Shown here in pieces: positions 44,297-52,800 of a DNA stretch of 64,000 nt (positions are counted from its first letter, which is position 1; each line of letters opens with the position of its first letter). Source of the DNA: Luteolibacter flavescens (GTDB lineage Bacteria; Verrucomicrobiota; Verrucomicrobiia; Verrucomicrobiales; Akkermansiaceae); the NCBI RefSeq assembly GCF_025950085.1, contig NZ_JAPDDS010000006.1, positions 1 to 64,000 of the forward strand, in the 5' to 3' direction. Made by a program: the position numbers and the translations under genes. The notes beneath the pieces were generated by a model. That model was not told the origin of the DNA and did no database searches. It saw only the letters and a list, made by a program, of their open reading frames with translations.

Positions 44297-44619
44297 CGAG
44301 TCCCGCTTCCACGTCGTCTCTCTGAATTGCCAGTGAAAATCATGCGACCGGGCTGGAATCTGCGCGTCACTTCCTCGGCCTCCGGATCCGACGCATGCTG
44401 CTCTCCCCGCGCCGCCAACCCATCGTAAAGCACCTCACAGCCCGACGGGCTTAGGACGGAAGCACCGTCAGAACGAAGCGGCGCATCAGAATGCGATTGG
44501 GCGACCAGCGAGAGGGCTCATCCAAAATTTGCGGGGAAGCTGCCGGAAATCAAAACCGGCGGTCGGGGCGCTCGGAGAAAGCGTCTCTTTTCGTCTCCGC
44601 AGTCCTCTCAGGGAGAGGA
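44297..44619. other. Intergenic region, no gene seen
   Basis: An antisense frame at 44104-44433 is open but lacks family signature or ribosome site. I see no repeat of the dispersed families here. Confidence 0.4.
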
Positions 44620-44705
44620 TGGTGGGCAGGGCTGGATTCGAACCAGCGTAGGCGTTAGCCAGCAGATTTACAGTCTGCCCCCTTTAGCCACTCGGGCACC
44701 TACCC
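44620..44705 (-). tRNA. tRNA-Tyr (anticodon GTA)
   Basis: On the minus strand the acceptor stem GGGTAGG pairs with CCTGCCC (one G-T). The anticodon arm GCAGA-CTGTAAA-TCTGC gives anticodon GTA. A long variable arm (class II), as bacterial tRNA-Tyr requires, and the T-loop GGTTCGAATCC are present. The discriminator base is A at 44623, and CCA is genomically encoded (44622-44620). Stems close cleanly. The flanking genes on both sides are AT-richer than average. Confidence 0.93.
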
Positions 44706-45116
44706 ATTTGTATCGGCGGGGGCAAAGAGCTATGGAGGGGGGCGGGCTTTGGCAAGGGAAAACCGATCATTATTTGCGATGGGCGGGGTTTATTTTCGCG
44801 GGGAGCTGTTAGGGAGGGTGCAGGAGGGGTGAAAGCGGGGAATTCCTGGTTTTGGCTGGGGCTCGAGGGGGGGTGAGGGGAGGCTGCTGTGGCGGTGGGT
44901 GCCGGGGATGATGGGGGGAGACTTGTGGAGGCGTGGACGGGGTTGGAGACCGCGGGCGGTGGGCGTGGTCTTGTCTTGATCCGGGAGGTCGGTTGGTTGA
45001 GAAAAGGGATAGCGGTGGATTCCGTGGGAAATCATGCGGCCATGAATGAGCGATCAAAGGTGACGGCGGGAGTGGGGGAGGGTGGATGCGCGTTCGCGAG
45101 GGCGGATGGCGGGGTG
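44706..45116. other. G-rich intergenic region, no gene seen
   Basis: The plus strand is strongly G-rich (many ggggg runs near 44870-45000). No domain-bearing ORF or dispersed repeat is visible. The ORF that continues into the next gene opens at 44889, but its first part looks non-coding. Confidence 0.4.
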
Positions 45117-45440
45117 ATGGCGATGGTGCGGCAGCGGTGGTTTGGGATCGGGGTGTGTTTGCTGGCGATGGGGGTGGGGGCGCTGACGTTTTCGCTGGGA
45201 TTTCCGCAGTCGGGGCCGGGGCGGAGTGCGGAGGTGATGGGGGTGATTTTTCAGGGGCCTTTCGGCGGGCGGGGGATTTTCCCGTGGTTCGGGCCGGTAT
45301 TGTGGTCGGTCTTTCCGTGGACGGCGCTGGTGCTGCTGGTGTCCCATCCGTTGCGGCCCAGGGCGGTGACGATGGTGACGACGTGCATGGGCGGCGCGCT
45401 GTGGTGGCTGATGGGGTGGTACGGGATCGCGGTGGGGTAA
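45117..45440 (+). CDS. Small membrane protein with three transmembrane helices
   Basis: 107 residues from ATG 45117 (MAMVRQRWFG); ATG 45042 would add a 25-residue Gly/Ala leader. A GGCGGGG stretch precedes the chosen start. The helices are about 9-27 (FGIGVCLLAMGVGALTFSL), 54-76 (WFGPVLWSVFPWTALVLLV) and 85-105 (VTMVTTCMGGALWWLMGWYG). No family recognised. Function unknown. Confidence 0.6.
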   Translation: MAMVRQRWFGIGVCLLAMGVGALTFSLGFPQSGPGRSAEVMGVIFQGPFGGRGIFPWFGPVLWSVFPWTALVLLVSHPLRPRAVTMVTTCMGGALWWLMGWYGIAVG

Positions 45441-45695
45441 GGCCGGAGGGCGGCGCAGGCGGAGCGTTGGCTTTCGCTGGCCTTGGGCATGCGGGCGAGG
45501 TGGCCATTGGAAGCCGGGCTCACCGGTGGGCATCGTGGTCCGCATCGCTCCGCGTATGGTTGAGGGCGTGACGGAGGGGGCTGTCGCGGGGATACTCGCC
45601 GGCTAAAGCCAGCGCTCCGCCTGCGGCGCTCTCCGCACCCTCGGTATGTCCGCCAGTCCGGAAAGCGGGGCCTTGTATTGGAAGAAATCGGGGGT
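45441..45695. repeat. Intergenic repeats: A, C, A inverted
   Basis: A weak family A lies at 45451-45482, family C at 45530-45562 and inverted family A at 45590-45632 (ctcgccggctaaagccagcg). The A-C-A order recurs at 54816-55005. Confidence 0.7.
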
Positions 45696-46379
45696 ATGCC
45701 GGTGGGCATGTTTGCGATGCGTTCCCTGATGCCGGTTTGCGGGTCTTTTGTTGGCGCGGCCCTCGTGGTCGCGGGGGGCTTGCAGGCGCAGGAGAAGCCG
45801 GCTCCTCCCGAGGGAAATCCCGCGGCGGCCGAGTCAAAGCAGGCGCCGCAGGAGGTGCCACAAAACACGCCCGCGCCCGCTCCAGCCCCGACAGGTGCCG
45901 AGACGCCACCGGCTGCGGAGGCCAAGTCGCTGGCCCGGACGGTGAAGGTCCAGGCGGATGCGTGTTCACAGGCGTCGCTGCGAGGCGATTTCGAGGCGTC
46001 GCTGCCCTTCGTGCCCAAGAAGCTGATGGACCTGATGGGTGGCCGCGATGCGCTGAAAAAGATGATGGAGCAGGGCCAGGGCGAGTTGAAGCGCCGCGGC
46101 GTGACGATCGACTCGGCGACGACGGCGATGCCGGAGGAGCCAAAGAATCACGGCGGCCTGCTGGTGACGCTGGTGCCGACGACGACGCACCTGACGACGC
46201 CGCAGGGCAAGGTGGTGGCGACTTCCCACCTCATCGCCATCTCGGAGGACGGCGGCGAGCGCTGGGTCTTCGCGGATACGGCGACGGTGAATGAGGAAAA
46301 GCTGGCGACGCTCTACCCGGCGCTGAAGGGCAAGGTGAAGATTCCTGCGGCGACAGCGCGGATGGTGGGGGAGAAGTGA
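45696..46379 (+). CDS. Exported protein with Pro/Ala-rich linker
   Basis: 227 residues from ATG 45696; ATGs at 45678, 45708 and 45717 are alternatives. The signal peptide ends GGLQAQEK. A long low-complexity Pro/Ala/Gln linker (about 30-75) precedes a compact domain (about 76-227), which contains QASLRGDFEASLPFVPKKL and then DGGERWVFADTATVNEEKL. This resembles DUF4878/NTF2-like or SnoaL-type folds that accept damaged or small ligands, but I cannot confirm it. The likely location is periplasmic. No operon partner. Confidence 0.7.
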   Translation: MPVGMFAMRSLMPVCGSFVGAALVVAGGLQAQEKPAPPEGNPAAAESKQAPQEVPQNTPAPAPAPTGAETPPAAEAKSLARTVKVQADACSQASLRGDFEASLPFVPKKLMDLMGGRDALKKMMEQGQGELKRRGVTIDSATTAMPEEPKNHGGLLVTLVPTTTHLTTPQGKVVATSHLIAISEDGGERWVFADTATVNEEKLATLYPALKGKVKIPAATARMVGEK

Positions 46380-46435
46380 GGGGGCTAGAATGAGGTGTAC
46401 CCCACGGGGCTCGACGGCCTTAGGCGATTGAAGAC

Positions 46436-47317
46436 ATGAACATCCAATATAGGGTCATAAAGAAATTCGCTTTTTTGATATGTACGATTATCGGTATCGT
46501 CTTCATGTTTGCATGGTTCAGTGGGAGCGAGGTTCGGGCATTTGTGAGGATGCAGAATGTCCCCATCGAGTTTCACGGTAAGGTTGTTGACGAGAATGGT
46601 GCTCCATTGGGGGATGTTGATGTGAAATATAAGGTCCTTTCGGGATCGTACATCTTCAGTGGACCGAAGCAGGTTTCCTTCAATTCATCGGTCGTCACAA
46701 AGAGTGACGGGTCTTTCTCAATTGGCCGCCGGGCTGGCATGATTTTGATAGTGGGGCCCCTGGGGAAAGGAGGCTATCGCGATGTCCTGAGCGATGGTCG
46801 TAGTTTTGGTTATGGTGGGGTTCCTCAGCCTCACCTTCCGGACGTGGCAAATCCCGTGGTTTTTCTCATGGTGCCGGAAGGAGCTGCCCGTCTTGAGAAG
46901 ATAGATTCGCCACGCCTTTCATTTGCCTGGAATGAGGGATCAATCAGGGTCCCGGTGGCAGGTCTGGGAACTTTGGTTTTGGATCCGGTGCGGGCTGTGG
47001 AAGTGCCTGTCCTAGGTGAGAAATTCGATTGGAAGATTGGATTGAGCGTCGAGGGTGCGCAGATCGTGGACTGTGGCATCGAGTTTCCGGTCATTGCTCC
47101 GGATTCCGGCTATGTCGGGAATCTCAAATATGAAGCATCCAAGGATGATGAGGAGTGGCCTTCCATGCTGAGACGATACATTGCCTTTAAAAGTGATACT
47201 GGAGAATATGGATTGATTGAGTTGGGGATCTACGTCGATCGACGGAATCATCGAGTCAACGGGACGCTGAATATTATCAAGAATGCTTCCGGTGCGCGGA
47301 ATTTGGATGAACCTTAG
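46436..47317 (+). CDS. AT-rich membrane-anchored protein with carboxypeptidase-regulatory-like domain
   Basis: 293 residues. The N-terminal membrane anchor (about 10-30, KFAFLICTIIGIVFMFAWF) is followed by a beta-sandwich of the carboxypeptidase regulatory/CNA-B type (about 43-100, FHGKVVDENGAPLGDVDV and SDGSFSIGRRAG). A second beta-rich region to the C-terminus has no named domain. The likely location is periplasmic, facing out from the inner membrane. Base composition is clearly lower in GC than the surrounding genes, like the gene at 43388, so both may be acquired. Convergent with the gene at 47478. Confidence 0.75.
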   Translation: MNIQYRVIKKFAFLICTIIGIVFMFAWFSGSEVRAFVRMQNVPIEFHGKVVDENGAPLGDVDVKYKVLSGSYIFSGPKQVSFNSSVVTKSDGSFSIGRRAGMILIVGPLGKGGYRDVLSDGRSFGYGGVPQPHLPDVANPVVFLMVPEGAARLEKIDSPRLSFAWNEGSIRVPVAGLGTLVLDPVRAVEVPVLGEKFDWKIGLSVEGAQIVDCGIEFPVIAPDSGYVGNLKYEASKDDEEWPSMLRRYIAFKSDTGEYGLIELGIYVDRRNHRVNGTLNIIKNASGARNLDEP

Positions 47318-47369
47318 ACAACATCATCTGATTGGAAAAGATCGCAGGGTGTAGTGATCCGATCTTGTT

Positions 47370-47406
47370 GCTCGCTGGCTGAAGCCAGCGCTCCGCCTGC
47401 GGCGCG
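47370..47406 (-). repeat. Family A repeat
   Basis: Inverted copy with hairpin gctggctgaagccagc and tail gctccgcctgcggc, just before the terminator at 47415. Confidence 0.8.
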
Positions 47407-47414
47407 GGAAAAGA

Positions 47415-47442
47415 AAAGCGGCGACATTGCTGTCGCCGCTTT
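47415..47442. terminator. Stem-loop terminator between convergent genes
   Basis: A perfect 12-bp stem AAAGCGGCGACA/TGTCGCCGCTTT has a TTGC loop. On the minus strand it is followed by T-rich sequence (ttcttttc), so it ends the transcript of the gene at 47478-48725. On the plus strand the T run is short, so its role for the gene at 46436 is less sure. Confidence 0.8.
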
Positions 47443-47477
47443 GGTGAGCCTGGTGCTTTTGCTTTCCCGGTCCGGTA

Positions 47478-48725
47478 TCAGCGGAAGGGATCGGCGAGCG
47501 GGTCGGGGCCGCTGCGGTTGGTGAAGACGGGGACATTGTCCCACTCGAATTCCCAATCGGGGAAGCCCTTGGTGATGCGCTCGCGGATGGGATCGACGAT
47601 GGCCTCGGTGGTGAAGATGGGGAGAATGGGGCGGCCATTCCCGGCGGTGCGGTATTCCTTGTCCTTTTCCTCGACGAGGAGGAGGAAGCCGACGACGCCG
47701 CCGGGGCGCTCGCCGATGGCGAGGTCCATCTCGAGCTCTTCACCGGCGCGGACCTGGATCCAGTCGCCAAAGACGAGCGTGCCCATCGGGCCGGGGTAGG
47801 CGTCGCTGCCTGCGGCGGGCTCCCACTTGTCCTGCACGGGGGCCTGGAGCTCCGGGCGGGCGGCCACGAGGCGGAGGCGGCCCTTTGCCTGCACGGCGAT
47901 GTAGTCGTCCGCGGAGCCGACGAAGCGGAAGCTCATGGTGCGGGGCGCCTTGATCTTGCCGCGGTAGTGGGCGAGCCAGCCGGAGGGCTTCATCTTGTCG
48001 CCGGCGCCGAAGAGGGCCGGGCCCTCGTCCGCGGGGCGGAGGGGGATGGCGAGCTGGGTGAGGTAGAGGGTGTCGGGCGCCTTGAAGAATTTCCGGAAGG
48101 CGGAGTCGCGGAAGCGGCGGTTCTGCAGGTCGTGGGCGCGGGTGATGAAGTGCTGGGCATTGCCGATATCGTATTCAACGGCCTTGCCCTTCTCGTCCTG
48201 CTTGAAGTCGTAGAGGTGTCCGGCGAGGGCGTCGGAGCGGTCCTGCTTGCCGCCGAAGACGGAGGTGGAGACAAAGCCCTGGCCGACGCCGGGGCCGCTG
48301 CCCATGCCGCTGCCGGAGCCAAAGCCCTTGCCAATGCCGGTGCCGCGGCCGCCGCCGGCACCACCGCCGGAGCCGGAGCTGGCGTCGGACATGGCCATGG
48401 GCATCGAGGCACTCGCGAAGTCAGGGGAAGCGTCCGGCAGGGAGAAGGAGGCGGGTCCAGCGACCGCGATGCGCTTCGAGAGGGCGGGCGAGGTCATCAT
48501 GCGCTGCTGCGCCTTGATCTTGCTGACCGTCTGGCCCTCGTTGCCGCCACCACCGCCGCCGCCGGGGAGGAAGTCGATTTTTTCCTCGGGGGGCTCGACC
48601 CACTTCACGAAGTAGAAGACCGCCAGCATGAGGAAGACGAGGTGGATGATGACGGAAATGGAGAAGGCTCCGGCTCCGAATCGGCGGGGGCGGCTGGGGG
48701 TGACGTAGTCGGATTCTTCAGTCAT
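47478..48725 (-). CDS. Glycine-rich TonB-like membrane protein
   Basis: 415 residues. A cytoplasmic start (to about 20) is followed by one transmembrane helix (about 22-42, FSISVIIHLVFLMLAVFYFV) and the short motif WVEPPEEKIDFLPGGGG. This is the layout of TonB/energy-transducer N-termini. A Gly/Ser-rich flexible stretch (about 50-155) spans the periplasm. The C-terminal 250 residues (GHLYDFKQDEKGKAVEYDI through DPLADPFR) contain a PA14-like beta block (GWLAHYRGKIKAPRTMSFRF, GSADDYIAVQAKGR), not a TonB C-terminal domain. It may be a surface or envelope-spanning adhesin-like part. No ExbB/ExbD adjacent. Confidence 0.75.
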   Translation of the reverse strand: MTEESDYVTPSRPRRFGAGAFSISVIIHLVFLMLAVFYFVKWVEPPEEKIDFLPGGGGGGGNEGQTVSKIKAQQRMMTSPALSKRIAVAGPASFSLPDASPDFASASMPMAMSDASSGSGGGAGGGRGTGIGKGFGSGSGMGSGPGVGQGFVSTSVFGGKQDRSDALAGHLYDFKQDEKGKAVEYDIGNAQHFITRAHDLQNRRFRDSAFRKFFKAPDTLYLTQLAIPLRPADEGPALFGAGDKMKPSGWLAHYRGKIKAPRTMSFRFVGSADDYIAVQAKGRLRLVAARPELQAPVQDKWEPAAGSDAYPGPMGTLVFGDWIQVRAGEELEMDLAIGERPGGVVGFLLLVEEKDKEYRTAGNGRPILPIFTTEAIVDPIRERITKGFPDWEFEWDNVPVFTNRSGPDPLADPFR

Positions 48726-49037
48726 GAGGTCACAGGTCTGAACGCAGGAGAAGGTAGGCTTCTTGGATGGATTTGCGCGCGAAATTCAAGGGTGCCAAGG
48801 CAAAGATTGGGAAATCAGGGGTTTGTGGCGTGATTTACTATGGAAAGTGGTAGGGGGAACGGTGGGAAATTGTGCGCGGTGATCGGTGAAGGACATGAGA
48901 GCGGCCCGTGGGCATCTCCGGGGGCGTGCAGCTTGCTGCGGAGGGATATGGCGACAACGAAACGGGCGAAATTGACGAAAGGAAGAAGTCGGGACGGGGG
49001 GATGATGAACCGCCAAGACGCCAAGGTCGCGAAGGAA
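48726..49037. other. Intergenic region, fragment of family I
   Basis: No gene is seen. At 49008-49030 accgccaagacgccaagg matches in reverse the fragment at 12978-12998. An ORF at 48840-49142 is produced by this and the 9-bp array. Confidence 0.45.
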
Positions 49038-49109
49038 GGTGATTGGGGTGATTGGGGTGATTGGGGTGATTGGGGTGATTGGAGTGATTGGAGTGATTGG
49101 AGTGAGGGG
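49038..49109. repeat. 9-bp tandem repeat, seven to eight units
   Basis: Five units of ggtgattgg (from 49038), two of agtgattgg and a degenerate agtgagggg. The period of nine keeps all frames open, which explains the repeated GDW peptides in a spurious ORF. Confidence 0.85.
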
Positions 49110-49134
49110 ATTTTTGTCCCGGTGGGGACCTCAG

Positions 49135-49325
49135 GATATTAGCCGGTGGCGTGAGCCACCGGGTATCTGGGCAATGATGTATGCCGCCCCGGCAGGGTCG
49201 GCGGATGCGGCCGGTAGGGTGTTCCTAGTGGGGGCGATCGGGGATGGGGGCTTCTGTCGCCCCTGCCGGGGCTTGTGTTTTCGTTGGCGACGCGGATCCG
49301 GTGGCTCACGCCACCGGCTAATATC
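49135..49325. repeat. 191-bp foldback element (family F), copy 2
   Basis: Perfect 28-bp terminal inverted repeats lie at 49135-49162 and 49298-49325. Inner arms cgccccggcagggtc and cccctgccggggc are as in the copy at 25042-25219. The outermost bases differ from copy 1, but each copy stays self-complementary. Confidence 0.85.
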
Positions 49326-49818
49326 CGATGCCCCTGCCGGGGCTGTGAGCCGATGCTCCTGCCGGAGAAAAGCTGCTGCCTCTGCCTGGGCCGAGAGCTG
49401 GTGGGAGGCTGGAGGTCAGTGAAGGAGACAGGGGAGAAATGGTGAGAGCCTAGGTATTTTTGTAGGTCTAATAAGTTTGCCAAGGAATACATGGTTTGTT
49501 TGATGGCTAGCCATGGGATGGCGTCTCTTGGAAAAGAGAAAGGCGTCTTTTCATCGAAAAAACATGCGTATTCAAGATCCCGGATGACCGGGGGACGCGG
49601 AGGTAAACTAAGATCCATTTCGCCAGAATATACATGCCAAATTCCAAGTTTTCCATTCCGCGCGACGTGTCGGAGTGATAGGAGGATGAATAGGCGAAAT
49701 CCCTGAAAACCTGTGGGATCAAGGGGTCGCATCCGCACCCGCAAGGACAGGGCCGGTCTCTTGCCGCCCGCTCCCGCTGCATCCTTTCCTCGCTTTCTGA
49801 ACCCATCCCCCGTCCGCC
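49326..49818. promoter_or_regulatory. Upstream region of the rhamnosidase gene, with a 12-bp palindrome
   Basis: AT-richer leader without a gene. ATGGCTAGCCAT at 49503-49514 is a perfect palindrome about 305 bp before the start codon and could be an operator. No other copy was noticed near the carbohydrate genes, so this is weak. Confidence 0.3.
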
Positions 49819-52800
49819 ATGCCACGATACCTCGTCTCCTTCCTCGCCACGACGCTCGCCGGATCGGCGGTCGTGGATGCGGCACCCTCGGTCACGAAGC
49901 TGAGGTGCGAGGACTTGGCAAATCCGACGGGCGTGGAGGTGGCGCAGCCGCGGCTGAGCTGGTGGATGACGTCGGACGTCCGCGGCGACACGCAGTCGGC
50001 GTATCAGGTGGTGGTGGATGGCGTGTGGGACTCGGGGAAGGTGATGTCCTCGCAATCGATCCACATCCCGTACGCGGGGCCGGCGCTGGAGCCGGGTCGG
50101 CGCTACGAATGGCGCACGCGGATCTGGGATGCGGAGGGCGCGGCCTCGGCGTGGAGCGAGACGGCCACCTTTGCCACCGGCATCCCGTCGTGGTCCGGGG
50201 AGTGGATCGGGCAGGAGAGCGCTGCGTGGCATGCGGGGATCGCAAGGGCTCAGTGGATCTGGTTCCCCGAGGGCAGCCCGGCGAGCAGCGCGCCGGTGGG
50301 CACGCGGCACTTCCGCCGCAGCTTCACGCTGGTGGAGGCCCCTACCCGGGCGAGCTTCACGGTCGCTGCGGACAATGGCTTCGAGGTATCCGTGAACGGG
50401 ACGAAGGCGGGCGAGGGCAGCGATCTCACTCACCCGGGCCGCTTCGACATCGCGCCGCTGCTGCGGGCGGGCGAGAATGTGATCACCATCACCGCGTCGA
50501 ATATCGGCACCGGTGCGAATCCCGCGGGCCTCATCGCGGGCTTGAAGATGGACTTCGCGAATGCGGCACCGATGGAGATCCACACGGACGCGCGGTGGCA
50601 GGCGAGCACGGACGGCAAGACGTGGAGCGCGGCGATGCCGCTGGGCGGCTTTGGCATGGCGCCGTGGGGCACGCTCCACGGGCGGAATCCCGCGCGCTAC
50701 CTGCGGAAGGATTTCACCAGCGATTCTAACAAGGAAATCGCGCGTGCCACGGCGTATGTGTGCGGGCTCGGTTTCTTCGATCTCTTCCTCAATGGCGAGG
50801 AGGTGTCCGACCATGTGATGGACCCGGCGCTGTCCGACTACTCGAAGACGGCTTACTACGTCACCTTTGACGTGACGGACCGCATCCGGCCGGATGCGAA
50901 TGCGGTGGGCGTGGTGCTGGGGAACGGGCGCTTCCACGCGCCGCGGCTGAGCGAGCCGGCACCCACGCAGCACTTCGGCTTCCCGAAGCTGCTGCTGCAG
51001 ATCGACATCGAATACACCGATGGCACGAGGGCGACGGTGGTGAAGAGCGACCCGACGTGGAAGATGACCGACGACGGCCCCATCACCGCGAACAACGAGT
51101 ACGACGGCGAGGAATACGACGCGCGGAAGGAGATGCCGGGCTGGGCGGCGGCGGGCTACGATGACTCGGCGTGGGCGGCGGCCACCGCCGTGACGGCACC
51201 GGGCCCGCAGGTCGCGCCGCAGATGATCGAGCCGATGCGCGTGGTCCGCGTGATCGAGCCGGTGGCGATTACGAATCCCACGGAGGGGAAGTACATCGTG
51301 GACATGGGCGAGAATTTCTACGGGACCATCCGCCTGAAGGCGAGCGCGCCGGTGGGCACCACGGTGAGCATGACCAGCTCGTATAGCCTGAATGCGGATG
51401 GCACGCTGAAGATCGCGGACAACCGCAGCGCGCTGTGCACGGACCGCTACACCTTCAAGGGCGAGGGCGTGGAGGTGTGGACGCCGCGCTTCAAGGGGCA
51501 GGGCTTCCGGCGCTTCGAGGTGAGCGGCCTGCCGGAGGCACCCGTGCTCGCGAATTTCGAGGGGCTGGTGATCAGCACGGATGTGGAGGACGCCGGGGCA
51601 TTCGAGTGCTCGGACGAGCTGCTGAATGACATCCACCGGTCGGTGAAGCGCGGCCTGCGGATGTTCCTGCGGAGCGCGCCGATGGACCCGGACCGCGATG
51701 AACGGCAGTCGTGGATGGGCGATCCGGCGAAGGACGCGGAGAGCGGTGCCTACAATTTCAACGTGGCGGCCTTTTACTCGAAGTGGATGGACGACGTGGC
51801 GCGCTCGCAGCGCGGGGACGGCTCCATTCCCGACGTCTCGATGTATTGGAACTGGGGCGATGGTGTGGAGTGGGCGAGCGTCTTCACCATCCTGCCGGAG
51901 TGGATCGGGGACTTCTACGGGAACCCTCGTATTTCAGCGAAGCACTACCAGGCGATGCGGAAGTGGGTGCTGGCGATGCGCCGCCACGAGGAGAAGGACG
52001 GCACGCTGCGCGGCGCGAGCTACGGCGACTGGTGCGACGTCTCCACGATCACCTCGGGCATCAACAACGGCAATACTTCCTCCGCGCTGATCTCGTCCGC
52101 CTACCAGTATCACAACTACCGCATCATGCAGCGGCTGGCGACGACGCTGGGCCGCACGGCGGATGCCGCGACCTTCTTCGAGCTGGCGAACAACCTGAAG
52201 GTGGCCTTCAACGCGCGCTTCTACGATGAGACGACGCATGTCTATGAGTCGGACACGCAGTGCGCCTACGTGCTGGCGCTGAAATTCGGCCTGGTGCCGG
52301 ACGGGGACAGGCCCGCGGTGCTGGCGCGGCTGGTGGATGACATCATGGTGAAGCACCACGGGCATCTCACCGTGGGCCTCATCGGCATGCAGTGGCTGAT
52401 GCAGGTGCTGGGCGAGGAGGGCCGCTCGGATGTGGCGTGGACCATCGCGACGCGCACCGCGCGGCCGAGCTGGGGCTACATGCTTTCCAAGGGAGCGACG
52501 ACGATCTGGGAACGCTGGGACGGCGACACGCGTGATGCCTCGATGAACAGCGAGGCGCTGCTCATCCTCGCGGGGAACCTCGACGCGTGGTTCTACCAGT
52601 ATGTGGCCGGGATTCGCCCGGGCTCCACGGCATTCAAGCGCATCGTGATCCAGCCGGAGATCGTGGGCGATCTCACCTCGGCGAAGGCACACTTCGACTC
52701 TCCCTATGGCCGCATCGCGAGCGAGTGGCAGGTGGTCTCGCCGACGGAGGTGACCTTCACGTGCACGGTCCCTGCGAATGCGAGCGCGGTGATCCACGTG

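Noticed and set aside
44104-44433. 109-codon minus-strand gene beside the tRNA
   Set aside because: It overlaps the end of the gene at 43388, with no ribosome site or recognisable domain.
48840-49142. 100-codon ORF ending in GDW repeats
   Set aside because: It is generated by a family I fragment plus the 9-bp array; it has no homologous-looking domain.
49507-51636. 709-codon minus-strand frame opposite the rhamnosidase
   Set aside because: The translation is Arg/His/Ala-rich without domains, while GH78 catalytic motifs are on the plus strand.
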